This document shows positions 1 through 8,689 of a DNA stretch of 21,646 bases, one piece after another. The DNA is taken from NCBI GenBank assembly GCA_937901905.1, contig CALDIF010000049.1, positions 1 through 21,646 of the forward strand. The letters run 5' to 3'. Below the pieces are notes generated by a model, which saw nothing but the letters and a program-made list of their open reading frames with translations, did no database searches and was not told the origin of the DNA. Numbering within the stretch: the first letter of the stretch is position 1; each line of letters starts with the position of its first letter. Origin of the DNA: an uncultured Porphyromonadaceae bacterium. Lineage in GTDB: Bacteria > Bacteroidota > Bacteroidia > Bacteroidales > Muribaculaceae. The position numbers were made by a program, and so were the translations under genes.

Positions 1-106
1 ATTAGTAAAATTTTTAAGCCTAATTTACTTTTTTTTACACTAAAAATTCATCATTTGCCCATTAATCGGGACAAAATGTTGTGAAAATGAAAAAAACGAA
101 TCTCCG

Positions 107-1684
107 TTAAATGTGAAGTAAAAGGTGTGCCACGGCTTCGGCACAACGTTCACCATCTATGGCACTCGAAACGATGCCTCCGGCATAACCGGCACCTTCG
201 CCACAAGGGTACAGCCCCTTTATTGATATGTGGTGGAGGGATATGGTGTCTCGGGGAATTCTCACGGGTGACGAAGTGCGTGTCTCAACTCCGATGACAA
301 TTGCTTGATTGGTTAAAAACCCCTTTGCTTGTTTGCCGAACGTGGTAAACCCTCGTCGCAAACGTGTCGCAATGCCTTTAGGCAGCCAACGGTCAATGCG
401 CGACGGTTGAACACCGGCAGGGTAAGATGATGGTGGAATTAAACGCGATTCCGCTCTGTCAACAAAGTCTTTCATTCGTTGTGCACCTGCAACCTGACTG
501 TTGCCGGCTTGTTTGAAACATTCGGTTTCAAGGTCATTTTGAAAATTAATCATCGCAAGTACGTCGCGTGTCGCATCATACTTCGCAGGTAAATCTTCGG
601 GGTGCAGTTCGACAACCATACCGCTATTAGCCCAATGAGTGTTGCGTTTGGCAGGAGACATACCGTTGACAACCAGTAACCCCGGCTCGCTCGTTGCCGG
701 CACTATAACACCGCCGGGACACATACAGAAGGAGTAGACACCGCGCCCTTCAACTTGTGTGACGAAAGCATATTCGGCAGCCGGTAACCATTCCCCGCGT
801 CCTGCCGGATTGTGATATTGGATTTGGTCTATGAGATGTTGGGGGTGTTCAAGTCTCACGCCCACGGCGATGCCCTTAGCCTGAAGTGAAATATCGACCT
901 TGTTCAGCATGCGATACACGTCGCGCGCCGAGTGACCGGTGGCGAGGATTACCGGACCGAGAAACTCCTTTCCATCACGCGTGGCGACACCCCTCACTTC
1001 ATCGCCGGTGGTGTTGAGCAACAAGCAGGAAACATGAGTGTTGAAGTGTACTTCGCCACCGCATCTCAAAATGGTGTTGCGCATTGCTTCAATCACAACA
1101 GGCAAACGATCGCTACCGATGTGGGGGTGAGCATCAATAAGAATGTTCTCATCGGCACCGTGACTGTAGAACACTTGCAAGATGTGCTCGACCGACCCGC
1201 GTTTTTTACTGCGAGTATATAGTTTGCCATCACTGTACGCTCCGGCACCTCCTTCTCCGAAACAATAGTTACTATCGGGGTCAACTATTCCTTCTCGTGA
1301 GATTCGTGCCACATCGACACGACGATCCTTTACATTTTTACCCCGTTCAACGATTATTGGTCTAACACCCATCTCTATCAGTCGTAATGCGGCGAACAAT
1401 CCCGCAGGTCCCATGCCTACGACTATTGCTACGGGTGCATTATCTGCTAATTCCCTATAAGTAACGACTGTTGCCGATGTCGCGTCGGCAATTTCATCAA
1501 TTCCGATGCGTACCTTGATGTTGACCATGACAGTGCGTTGGCGCGCATCAACCGACCGTTTCAATATTTTCAAACTCTTGATACGGTTCGGTGAGACACC
1601 GCGCTCACGTGCCGCAACGCGTGTCAGTTCATCGCCATTGACTGCGACTTGGGGTAAAACTCTTAATTGAAGGTCTTCAATCAT
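107..1684 (-). CDS. FAD-dependent dehydrogenase (COG2509 family)
   Basis: Predicted cytoplasmic flavoprotein of 525 residues; family members are annotated as NAD(P)/FAD-dependent oxidoreductases and the physiological substrate is not known. The FAD dinucleotide-binding motif GMGPAG is at residues 90-95, followed by an acidic strand end (VERG, 112-115). A glycine-rich FGEGGAGAYSDGKLYTR block (142-158) is a hallmark of this family. Near the C-terminus, CGEGAGYAGGIVSSA is the second FAD-contacting motif. The N-terminal 75 residues form the small extra domain usual for COG2509. I chose the ATG at 1684 rather than an upstream in-frame TTG at 1708, because the TTG lies inside the predicted -7 promoter element. 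A GGAG sits 9 bases before the ATG, an unusually good Shine-Dalgarno for this phylum. It is transcribed divergently from the HAD gene. Confidence 0.9.
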   Translation of the reverse strand: MIEDLQLRVLPQVAVNGDELTRVAARERGVSPNRIKSLKILKRSVDARQRTVMVNIKVRIGIDEIADATSATVVTYRELADNAPVAIVVGMGPAGLFAALRLIEMGVRPIIVERGKNVKDRRVDVARISREGIVDPDSNYCFGEGGAGAYSDGKLYTRSKKRGSVEHILQVFYSHGADENILIDAHPHIGSDRLPVVIEAMRNTILRCGGEVHFNTHVSCLLLNTTGDEVRGVATRDGKEFLGPVILATGHSARDVYRMLNKVDISLQAKGIAVGVRLEHPQHLIDQIQYHNPAGRGEWLPAAEYAFVTQVEGRGVYSFCMCPGGVIVPATSEPGLLVVNGMSPAKRNTHWANSGMVVELHPEDLPAKYDATRDVLAMINFQNDLETECFKQAGNSQVAGAQRMKDFVDRAESRLIPPSSYPAGVQPSRIDRWLPKGIATRLRRGFTTFGKQAKGFLTNQAIVIGVETRTSSPVRIPRDTISLHHISIKGLYPCGEGAGYAGGIVSSAIDGERCAEAVAHLLLHI

Positions 1685-1705
1685 GATAATCTCCGTTAAA
1701 CTCTG

Positions 1706-1737
1706 CAAAGTTACGACAACTAAATTTGCGTACCAAA
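1706..1737 (-). promoter_or_regulatory. Promoter of the FAD-dehydrogenase gene
   Basis: This is the mirror image of the plus-strand promoter. On the minus strand TTTG lies at 1737-1734 and TAACTTTG at 1713-1706, again 20 bases apart. The expected start is near 1702, leaving a leader of about 18 bases that carries the GGAG ribosome-binding site. The two promoters overlap at 1725-1737, so polymerase should not be able to occupy both at once. Confidence 0.75.
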
Positions 1738-1756
1738 TTTAGTTGTCGTAACTTTG
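1725..1756 (+). promoter_or_regulatory. Promoter of the HAD-TPR run
   Basis: TTTG at 1725-1728 (-33 element), a 20-base spacer, then TAACTTTG at 1749-1756 (-7 element) match the Bacteroidetes housekeeping consensus TTTG-N19-21-TAnnTTTG exactly. The expected transcription start is about 1760, giving a leader of only some 10 bases before the ATG at 1770. Confidence 0.75.
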
Positions 1757-1769
1757 CACAACAAACCTG

Positions 1770-2432
1770 ATGCAGATGGCTCGTATTGATGAAATAGGTA
1801 TATTGTTTGACCTTGACGGTGTGTTACTTGACACCGAGGGGGCGTATTCGCATTTATGGACCGACATTGATGGTTGTTATCCTACCGGAGTGCCCGATTT
1901 TGCTGCCGTTATCAAGGGCAGTAATCTTGATAATATTCTAAACACTTATTTTTCGCCCGAAGTGCACGCCGATGTTGTTCGTCGTTTAGATGAGTATCAA
2001 GCGACGATGCAATATATGTTTTTCGATGGCACTCTTGAGTGGCTTGATGCTCTTGCCGATGCCGGACTGCCGATGTGTGTGGTAACAAGTAGCGATGAGC
2101 GCAAGATGAACGCTGTATATGCTCAACACCCTACATTTAAACAACGTTTTGCCGCGGTGGTGACGGGCGATATGGTCAGTAATCCGAAACCCGACCCCGA
2201 GTGCTTCCTACTCGGAGCAGCACTGTTACATAAATTGCCCGAAAATTGCGTGGTATTTGAGGACTCGGTAAATGGACTTAAAGCGGCTCGCAGTGCCGGC
2301 ACCGCTGTTATCGGATTGTCAACAACGTGTCCTCAAGAAATTGTCAAGCCATTATGCGACAAGTGTGTCGCGTCACTTGCCGAACTGACCGTTAATGACA
2401 TAGTTGAACTCCTATCCGGTCATGAGTTATGA
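1770..2432 (+). CDS. HAD-superfamily phosphatase (beta-PGM-like)
   Basis: A 220-residue soluble hydrolase of haloacid dehalogenase subfamily I, the group that includes beta-phosphoglucomutase and phosphoglycolate phosphatase. Motif I is FDLDGV with the nucleophile Asp14 and acid/base Asp16; motif II is TSS at 106-108; motif III is the lysine of NPKPDP (Lys140); motif IV is FEDSVNG with Glu164 and Asp165 for Mg2+. A helical cap lies between motifs I and II. The substrate cannot be told from sequence; a small sugar phosphate is likely. A second in-frame ATG at 1776 is a possible alternative start. The stop overlaps the start of the TPR gene by 4 bases (ATGA), so the two are almost certainly cotranscribed. 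Confidence 0.9.
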   Translation: MQMARIDEIGILFDLDGVLLDTEGAYSHLWTDIDGCYPTGVPDFAAVIKGSNLDNILNTYFSPEVHADVVRRLDEYQATMQYMFFDGTLEWLDALADAGLPMCVVTSSDERKMNAVYAQHPTFKQRFAAVVTGDMVSNPKPDPECFLLGAALLHKLPENCVVFEDSVNGLKAARSAGTAVIGLSTTCPQEIVKPLCDKCVASLAELTVNDIVELLSGHEL

Positions 2433-4537
2433 TATCCGATTACCTCAAACAGATTTATGCACACATTGAAACAGGGCGTTTGGTGCACGCGATGAGACTC
2501 TTGAGAGATCGTATAATTGACGGAGGTTTATTCGAATTGAGTGGAGAGTTGGAAGCCGTGAGCGACAGTTACCGCTACATGTTGCAATATGTAGCGAGTG
2601 GTGGTGCCGACCCCGACCGTGACGCTATGCTCAAGCGAATTACCGACACGGTCTATCATATAGCCGATCGCGTTGAAATTCTTGTGCATCAGCCGTCGAG
2701 TCGTGATGTGTTTTATGCGCGCCGTAGGGAATTGTCTGACACTACCGTACAAGATGTTTTGAACAGGGTGCTTGAACAGGTCGGCAACAACGTGTCGGCT
2801 CGTGAATTGGAAAAGTGCGAAACCGACTTGTTTAATCGCTTGTGGACTATATTGTCTCTCGATGATAACGATGTTGCCCGTTTGCAAGATATACTGGGAG
2901 ACTCGTCTGTGCCGGCTCATGTGGGCAGCATTATCGTGGGAGCATTGTTTGTCGGCTTGATGTGTTTCTACGATGAGAACAAGTTGAGTACTCTGATTAG
3001 ATCTTATATATATGCCCATCATGAAGACACTCGACTCAGAGCACTGGTCTTCATGTTGCTTGCAATGAATTTTCACCGCTCTCGTGTGCAACGCTCATAC
3101 CGAAGAGTTCATGATGATTATGCACTCTTGACCGAACAGATTGCAAATTGGAGAGATGACGTTAAAATTGTACAGACCTGCTTGGTGCGTTCGTTGGCAA
3201 CGCCTCAACTATCCAAACAGATTGACGATCGTTTGGGTAACATATTTCGCGACCTTTTTGATACGGTCAGTCGACAAGGCATTCAATCGACCGACTTGAG
3301 CAACATCATGGAAGATAGTGAATTGGCTGAACAATTCATGGATTTACACGAGTTGCACAGTAGTGGGGGAGATGTGTTTGCCGGGTCGTTTGCCAAGATG
3401 AAGTCATTTTCTTTTTTCAAAACTTTTGCAAATTGGTTTCGTCCGTTCCATGTGGATTATAGTGAAGTGACGGCACTGGCTGCTGATGATTTACAACAAT
3501 TTATCCACTTGATTGATCGCAACATTGCGGTGTGCGGCAGCGACAAATTTTCGATGATACTGTCGCTCAATGGAATTCCACCTCAAGCACGAGCACAAAT
3601 GGCAGCCAACATGTCGAATGAAGCCGAAGCGTTAAAACAACAACTGTCCGACATGAATGACCGCCAACGAAGGGCAACTCGCATTAACACAGTTGTTCAA
3701 GACTTATATAGGTTCTTCAACATGTTCTCGCGCCGTAACGAATTCCCTGCGATGTTGACCCTTTATTGGGACTTGCGCAACTTGCCGATAACAGACAATC
3801 CCGTGCTTGAAGCGGATTCTATCAGTCAAACAGCCGATTTCCTACTGCTTCATGAGTTTTATAAAGATGCCATTACGTGGTATAAAGTCCTCATGACCGG
3901 TGATAAAGAGATTGATGCCAAGATATACCGCAAGTTGGGAACGGCATACGAGAAAAACGGACAGACCGATGAGGCTGTTGTTTACTATTCTTTGGCAAGC
4001 GACACTGACGTTGAAGACAGGTGGATTCACTTGCGTCTTGCCTCTTGTTACAGATCTCTCGGACAATTTGACAATGCAATAGGTTGTTATGACAAAATCT
4101 TGCGCAACAATCCCGATGATATAGGGGCATTATTGCCCAAAGGTCATTGTCTCATGTTGAGCGGACATCTCCAAGAAGCAATGGATATTTACTTGAAAAT
4201 TGACTTCATGGAAGATGCCGGATCAAAAGCATGGCGATCTATAGCGTGGTGTGCATTGTTACAAGGAAATACAAAGTTGAGCATTGATTATTCGATGCGT
4301 ATTATTGAGCGTGACAAAGTTCGCATAAACGATTATATGAACCTCGGTCACGCATTGCTCGTGTCGGGTGATGTTAAAAGAGCTATAGACAGTTATCGCC
4401 GTGTGTTGCCCATGATAGACAATGATAGAGTGCGCTGGCACGAATTGATCGATAATGACAGACAACGACTCGTAGCGTTAGGCGTTGAAAATGCTTACTT
4501 GTCTCTCATCGCCGATGCCGTACTGTTGGTGCAATGA
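2429..4537 (+). CDS. Tetratricopeptide-repeat protein, function unknown
   Basis: A 702-residue helical protein without signal peptide or membrane segment, so probably cytoplasmic. Residues 465-660 read as consecutive TPR units (for example AITWYKVLMT, YRKLGTAYEKNGQTDEAVVY, LRLASCYRSLGQFDNAIGCY, YMNLGHALLVSGDVKRAIDS), a scaffold that normally binds protein partners. The first 320 residues are helical but not recognisable. FFKTFANWFRPF at 329-340 resembles a segment that, as I recall, recurs in large Bacteroidales TPR proteins. Residues 395-425 are charged and may form a short coiled coil. I cannot name a partner or pathway. It is translationally coupled to the HAD phosphatase upstream and lies 24 bases before the M3 peptidase gene. 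Confidence 0.85.
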   Translation: MISDYLKQIYAHIETGRLVHAMRLLRDRIIDGGLFELSGELEAVSDSYRYMLQYVASGGADPDRDAMLKRITDTVYHIADRVEILVHQPSSRDVFYARRRELSDTTVQDVLNRVLEQVGNNVSARELEKCETDLFNRLWTILSLDDNDVARLQDILGDSSVPAHVGSIIVGALFVGLMCFYDENKLSTLIRSYIYAHHEDTRLRALVFMLLAMNFHRSRVQRSYRRVHDDYALLTEQIANWRDDVKIVQTCLVRSLATPQLSKQIDDRLGNIFRDLFDTVSRQGIQSTDLSNIMEDSELAEQFMDLHELHSSGGDVFAGSFAKMKSFSFFKTFANWFRPFHVDYSEVTALAADDLQQFIHLIDRNIAVCGSDKFSMILSLNGIPPQARAQMAANMSNEAEALKQQLSDMNDRQRRATRINTVVQDLYRFFNMFSRRNEFPAMLTLYWDLRNLPITDNPVLEADSISQTADFLLLHEFYKDAITWYKVLMTGDKEIDAKIYRKLGTAYEKNGQTDEAVVYYSLASDTDVEDRWIHLRLASCYRSLGQFDNAIGCYDKILRNNPDDIGALLPKGHCLMLSGHLQEAMDIYLKIDFMEDAGSKAWRSIAWCALLQGNTKLSIDYSMRIIERDKVRINDYMNLGHALLVSGDVKRAIDSYRRVLPMIDNDRVRWHELIDNDRQRLVALGVENAYLSLIADAVLLVQ

Positions 4538-4539
4538 TA

Positions 4540-4547
4540 TATATTTG
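4540..4547 (+). promoter_or_regulatory. Possible -7 element before the M3 peptidase
   Basis: TATATTTG fits TAnnTTTG and lies 14 bases before the peptidase ATG, but no TTTG is found 19-21 bases upstream. It may be a weak internal promoter or a chance match in an A+T-rich gap. Confidence 0.25.
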
Positions 4548-4561
4548 ATAAGAATGCAAAT

Positions 4562-6592
4562 ATGATTGACTTTGATAACATACTGATGCATGAGTTTGCG
4601 ACACAACACGGGTTGCCCCCGTTTGACCGCATTAAAACCGACATGTACGAACCTGCAATTCGTCATGCCATGGCATTGCATCAAGCCGAAATTGCTGCTA
4701 TCACGTCGAACGAAGCCCCCCCTTCTTTCGACAATACCATTGTAGCACTTGAACGATCCGGAGCCGACTTGTCGCGTGTGTTGGGAGTATTCTATGCTAT
4801 GCTTAATGCCAATGCAGACGATGAGTTGATGCAAGTGGCACAACGTGTGTCCCCCACCTTGAGTGAGCACGGCTCTTCCATATCGCTCAACGAGGAACTG
4901 TGGCAACGGGTAAAATCGGTAAAAGAACGGTTAAACATCAACGAACTTGACGATGAAGACGCAATGTTGCTCGAAAATACAGTCACGATGTTTGAACGCT
5001 CGGGCGCAACGCTGAAAGGTGCAGACCGCGAAACTTATCGCTCATTGAAACTTCGATTGACACAATTATCAATTCAATTTGAGCAAAACTTGTTGAAACA
5101 GACCAACGCTTTCGAACTGTGGCTGACCGATGCCGATTTGGACGGTCTGCCTGAAAGTGCGGTGGAAGCGGCCAAATCGGCAGCAAGTCAACGCGGACGG
5201 GAAGATGCCTATTTGGTGACGCTTCATGCCCCATCTTACACGTCGTTTATGAAATACTCAAACCGACGTGATTTGAGAGAACGACTGTATCGTGCGTATA
5301 ACTCATTGTGCGGAGAGGGCGTGTATTCCAATATGAATATTCTAACCGACATCGCCAATACACGGCTTGAGATAGCACGTCTGTTCGGTTTCAACACATT
5401 TGCCGATTATCGCTTGCAACGCACTATGGCAGGAAATACCGAAAATGTCATGCGTTTACTTGACAATTTAAGGGACAAGTATATGCCTGTCATGGCTCGT
5501 GAGATGGCGGACATGCAGTCATTTGCAGGCGAGGAAATACTGCCGTGGGATTACAGTTTTATCTACAACAAGATGCGGGATATCAGATATAAAGTCAATG
5601 ATGAGTTGTTGCGCCCGTATTTTCCGTTGGATAGAGTGTGTGAAGGTGTCTTGGGACTTGCCACGCGTTTATATGGTTTGCATTTTACACCCAATCCCGA
5701 TGCCCAAGTGTGGGACTCTGAGGTGAAAGTGTGGAACGTCAGTGATGAGCAAGGAGATCTTATGGGTGTGTTATATGCCGATTTCTTCCCTCGCTCGACC
5801 AAGCAAAGTGGTGCCTGGATGACATGTTTTACCGAGCAACACGTTGATGCTTGTGACAACGACCACCGTCCGCAAGTGACCTTGACAATGAATTTTACTC
5901 GTCCTACTTCGACCAAACCGTCGCTGCTGACCTATGGTGAGGTTAATACTTTTTTGCATGAGTTCGGGCATGGTCTGCATGCGTTGTTGTCGCGAGTGCG
6001 CTATGAGTCATTATCCTGTACCAATGTATATAGAGATTTTGTCGAGTTGCCTTCACAGTTTAACGAGAATTTCTTGCGACATCGCGAATTTATCGACACG
6101 TTTGCTCGCCATTATGTTACAGGAGAACCGGTGCCCGATGAGTTGCTCGATGGCATCATTGAAGCCGAACGTTTCGGCGTGGGTTACTCCTGTGTGAGGC
6201 AATTAGGTTTCGGCTATCTTGACATGGCATGGCACACTATTACCGAGCCTGTTTCGGTTGAAGATGCGCTTGAGTTTGAACGCCGCGCGATGTCAACCGT
6301 ACAAGTGTTTGAACCTGTAGAGGGTTGCATGATGTCTCCTCACTTCAGTCATATCTTTGCCGGTGGTTACGCTGCCGGCTACTATGGATATAAGTGGGCT
6401 GAAGTGCTTGATGCAGACGCTTTTGAATACTTCTCCCAAGACATGCTGTTTGACCGTTCCAAAGCCGACAAATTGCGTGCTACATTACTCAGTCGCGGTG
6501 GGTCAGTCAATCCCATGCAACTGTATGTCAACTTCCGTGGACGCGAGCCTCGTGTTGATGCCCTATTGCGTCGCGATGGTTTGCTTGCATAA
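4562..6592 (+). CDS. M3-family zinc metallopeptidase (Dcp/oligopeptidase A type)
   Basis: A 676-residue peptidase, the usual length for the Dcp/OpdA branch of family M3. The zinc site is HEFGH at 466-470 (His466, His470, catalytic Glu467), with the third ligand probably Glu495 of VELPSQF. The substrate-contacting segment HIFAGGYAAGYYGYKW at 597-612 is well conserved. No signal peptide is visible, so it should act in the cytoplasm on short peptides, trimming dipeptides from the C-terminus (Dcp) or cutting internally (oligopeptidase A); the sequence alone does not settle which. The N-terminal 150 residues are the usual helical cap that narrows access to the active site. It follows the TPR gene in the same direction. 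Confidence 0.93.
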   Translation: MIDFDNILMHEFATQHGLPPFDRIKTDMYEPAIRHAMALHQAEIAAITSNEAPPSFDNTIVALERSGADLSRVLGVFYAMLNANADDELMQVAQRVSPTLSEHGSSISLNEELWQRVKSVKERLNINELDDEDAMLLENTVTMFERSGATLKGADRETYRSLKLRLTQLSIQFEQNLLKQTNAFELWLTDADLDGLPESAVEAAKSAASQRGREDAYLVTLHAPSYTSFMKYSNRRDLRERLYRAYNSLCGEGVYSNMNILTDIANTRLEIARLFGFNTFADYRLQRTMAGNTENVMRLLDNLRDKYMPVMAREMADMQSFAGEEILPWDYSFIYNKMRDIRYKVNDELLRPYFPLDRVCEGVLGLATRLYGLHFTPNPDAQVWDSEVKVWNVSDEQGDLMGVLYADFFPRSTKQSGAWMTCFTEQHVDACDNDHRPQVTLTMNFTRPTSTKPSLLTYGEVNTFLHEFGHGLHALLSRVRYESLSCTNVYRDFVELPSQFNENFLRHREFIDTFARHYVTGEPVPDELLDGIIEAERFGVGYSCVRQLGFGYLDMAWHTITEPVSVEDALEFERRAMSTVQVFEPVEGCMMSPHFSHIFAGGYAAGYYGYKWAEVLDADAFEYFSQDMLFDRSKADKLRATLLSRGGSVNPMQLYVNFRGREPRVDALLRRDGLLA

Positions 6593-6628
6593 TGTTTAAT
6601 AATTGATTTGCATTAAATCAGTATATTT

Positions 6629-7519
6629 ATGACACATTCAATGACCGGATTTGGTAAGGCTGTTGTTGAGTTGCACGATCGCAAAATTACAGCAGAGATC
6701 AAATCCTTGAACAGTAAACAGGTGGACTTGACATTGAGAATGCCACCTGCCTATCGCTCTATAGAGTTGGAATTGCGCTCGCTTGTTGCAACGCGGCTAC
6801 AGCGAGGCAAAATTGAGTTGGTGGTTTCGTGTGAATTGCTCGCAGGTGATGCAGTCCCGATTCAAGCACTTAACTTACCGGTGCTGCTTGCCTATAAGCA
6901 CCAAATCCGGGCAATGGCATCAGCACTTGATATTCCCGAGCCTCAAGATTGGTATGCCACATTACTGCGTTTACCCGATACACTCACCACATCGAGCGAT
7001 GTCCCCGATGCAGCAGAGGACGAGTTGAATGCCGTGCGTGATGCGGTGAATGATGCGATAACTGCAATGATTGAGTTTCGTGCTCAAGAGGGCTTGCGAT
7101 TGCAGGCGTTTTTTGAAGAGAAAATCGATGCCATACAATCATTGTTGACCAATGAAGTCCCTCTCTACGAGCAGTCACGCACCGACAAGATTAAAGCGAG
7201 ACTTCAAGAGGCATTGTCACGCCTTGAGGGTGTGACCTATGACAACAATCGTCTTGAACAAGAACTGATTTACCACATCGAACGCTTGGACATTACCGAG
7301 GAGAAGACTCGTCTTCAAAATCATCTCAACTATTTCTTACAAACTCTTCACTCGCCCGAGCCCGGTCAAGGTAAAAAACTCGGTTTCATTTGCCAAGAGA
7401 TGGGACGCGAAATCAACACAACCGGCTCCAAGGCTTGTCAAGCCGAATTGCAACGTGTCGTGGTGCGCATGAAGGATCACCTTGAACAAATCAAAGAACA
7501 AGTCTTAAATGTATTGTAA
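6629..7519 (+). CDS. yicC: YicC-family endoribonuclease
   Basis: A 296-residue cytoplasmic protein starting MTHSMTGFGKA, the diagnostic N-terminus of the YicC family, and ending with the conserved block GKKLGFICQEMGREINTTGS (from residue 248). These are the two Pfam parts of the family (YicC_N and the DUF1732 C-terminal domain). The E. coli protein has been described as an endoribonuclease acting on RNA; whether that activity carries over here is inference. It lies 6 bases upstream of gmk. The yicC-gmk pairing is widespread in bacteria, and here nadD is added in the same unit. Confidence 0.93.
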   Translation: MTHSMTGFGKAVVELHDRKITAEIKSLNSKQVDLTLRMPPAYRSIELELRSLVATRLQRGKIELVVSCELLAGDAVPIQALNLPVLLAYKHQIRAMASALDIPEPQDWYATLLRLPDTLTTSSDVPDAAEDELNAVRDAVNDAITAMIEFRAQEGLRLQAFFEEKIDAIQSLLTNEVPLYEQSRTDKIKARLQEALSRLEGVTYDNNRLEQELIYHIERLDITEEKTRLQNHLNYFLQTLHSPEPGQGKKLGFICQEMGREINTTGSKACQAELQRVVVRMKDHLEQIKEQVLNVL

Positions 7520-7525
7520 AGCACT

Positions 7526-8098
7526 ATGGGTAAATTGATTATTATCTCGGCGCCGTCGGGGACGGGAAAGAGCACCATCATTTCGCGCATCATTGATGAT
7601 GAACGATTGAAATTGGCGTTCTCGGTATCAGCAACCACTCGCTCACCGCGCGACGGTGAAGTGAACGGCGTGAACTATTATTTCATGACTGTTGACGAGT
7701 TTGAGCAGCGTGTCAAGAACGACGAATTTGCCGAATACCAACAAGTGTATGAGGGTCGTTATTACGGTACGTTGAAGTGTGAGATAGAACGTATTATGGA
7801 TAGCGGTCGCAATGTGGTTCTTGATATTGATGTGCTCGGAGGCATTAACGTCAAGAAGATATACGGCGACCGTGCGCTTGCGCTGTATATCTTACCCCCG
7901 AGTATGCAAGCCCTGCGCGAGCGATTGGAACACCGTGGCACCGATTCCTCGGAAGAAATTGAAAAACGTGTTGCAAAGGCAGAGTTCGAGTTGGGTTATG
8001 TTGATGCTTACGACAAGCGAGTTGTCAACGATGTGCTTGATGTCGCTGTTGAACAAGTGCGTGATATTGTAACCGATTTTGTCCTGCCATGCGAATAG
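7526..8098 (+). CDS. gmk: Guanylate kinase
   Basis: Converts GMP and ATP to GDP and ADP, an essential step in GTP and dGTP supply. The 190-residue length is typical. The Walker A loop is APSGTGKST at residues 9-17, and the GMP-binding region contains SATTRSPRDGEVNGVNYYF (35-53) followed by Glu70 and Tyr80. VVLDIDVLGG at 97-106 is the Walker B strand, and the arginine-rich lid (RERLEHRGTD) starts at 131. It is preceded closely by yicC and overlaps nadD by 10 bases, so the three are probably one transcript. Confidence 0.97.
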   Translation: MGKLIIISAPSGTGKSTIISRIIDDERLKLAFSVSATTRSPRDGEVNGVNYYFMTVDEFEQRVKNDEFAEYQQVYEGRYYGTLKCEIERIMDSGRNVVLDIDVLGGINVKKIYGDRALALYILPPSMQALRERLEHRGTDSSEEIEKRVAKAEFELGYVDAYDKRVVNDVLDVAVEQVRDIVTDFVLPCE

Positions 8099-8667
8099 GC
8101 ATTTACGGCGGTTCGTTCAATCCCATACACACGGGCCATGCAATAATCGCCAATCACGTGATGAGCCACAGTGACCTTGACGCGTTGTGGCTGATGGTCG
8201 CGCCTCACAACCCGCTCAAGGAAGCAGAGTACGGTGTCAGCAGTCGTGACCGATTGCTAATGACCGAACGTGTGAGTCGTCGTTTAGCCGGTGTGGAAAC
8301 GAGTGCATTCGAATTTGAATTGCCTCGCCCGTCATATACTATCAATACCCTTGACGCGTTGAAAGAACGCTTCCCTGATGACGAATTCGTGTTGCTCATA
8401 GGAGCCGATAATTGGGTCGTGTGGAACAGTTGGAAGGAACACGACCGTATCATAAGCGACTATGGCGTGATGATATATCCGCGTTTGGGTTATGATGTGA
8501 TTATTCCCGACTCGGTCTCATCGCGAGTGACGCTTGTTGATGCTCCGGTCATAGAAGTGTCATCTACAATTGTAAGAGAGCGCGTGGCATCAGGTCAAAG
8601 TATTGAATTCTACGTTCCTGCCGATGTCGCTCTTTATATCGAGTCACACGGTTTATACAAACATTGA
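8089..8667 (+). CDS. nadD: Nicotinate-nucleotide adenylyltransferase
   Basis: Adenylates nicotinate mononucleotide to deamido-NAD+, the step shared by de novo and salvage NAD synthesis. The 192 residues contain the nucleotidyltransferase signature GGSFNPIHTGH at 7-17 (His14 and His17 contact the ATP phosphates), the substrate-binding PSYTINTL (81-88), GADNW at 105-109, and the closing SSTIVR motif at 158-163. The ATG lies inside the last codons of gmk in another frame, a 10-base overlap pointing to coupled translation. The start is well placed because the family begins directly with the first beta strand (MRIGIYGG). Confidence 0.96.
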   Translation: MRIGIYGGSFNPIHTGHAIIANHVMSHSDLDALWLMVAPHNPLKEAEYGVSSRDRLLMTERVSRRLAGVETSAFEFELPRPSYTINTLDALKERFPDDEFVLLIGADNWVVWNSWKEHDRIISDYGVMIYPRLGYDVIIPDSVSSRVTLVDAPVIEVSSTIVRERVASGQSIEFYVPADVALYIESHGLYKH

Positions 8668-8689
8668 TTTTATATATTGTTCTAAGATT

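Larger units (their letters stand above)
1704..1758. repeat. Perfect 25-bp-arm palindrome in divergent promoter region
   Basis: Positions 1704-1728 are the exact reverse complement of 1734-1758, separated by five bases (cgtac). The palindrome fills almost all of the gap between the FAD-dehydrogenase and HAD genes. Each arm carries one TTTG next to the loop and one TAACTTTG near its outer end, so each strand reads a complete Bacteroidetes promoter. It could also be an operator for a dimeric regulator; no candidate regulator is encoded nearby. Confidence 0.9.

Noticed and set aside
1..106. Terminator or promoter at the left edge
   Set aside because: The A+T-rich stretch has no stable hairpin and no paired TTTG/TAnnTTTG elements on either strand.
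2528..3091. Antisense open frame of 187 codons inside the TPR gene
   Set aside because: It lies wholly opposite a well-supported gene, has no recognisable domain and low-complexity His/Gln-rich sequence, and no promoter element.
6604..6620. Small inverted repeat TGATTT-GCATT-AAATCA between the M3 peptidase and yicC
   Set aside because: Six A+T-rich pairs are weak and expected by chance; there is no T-run.
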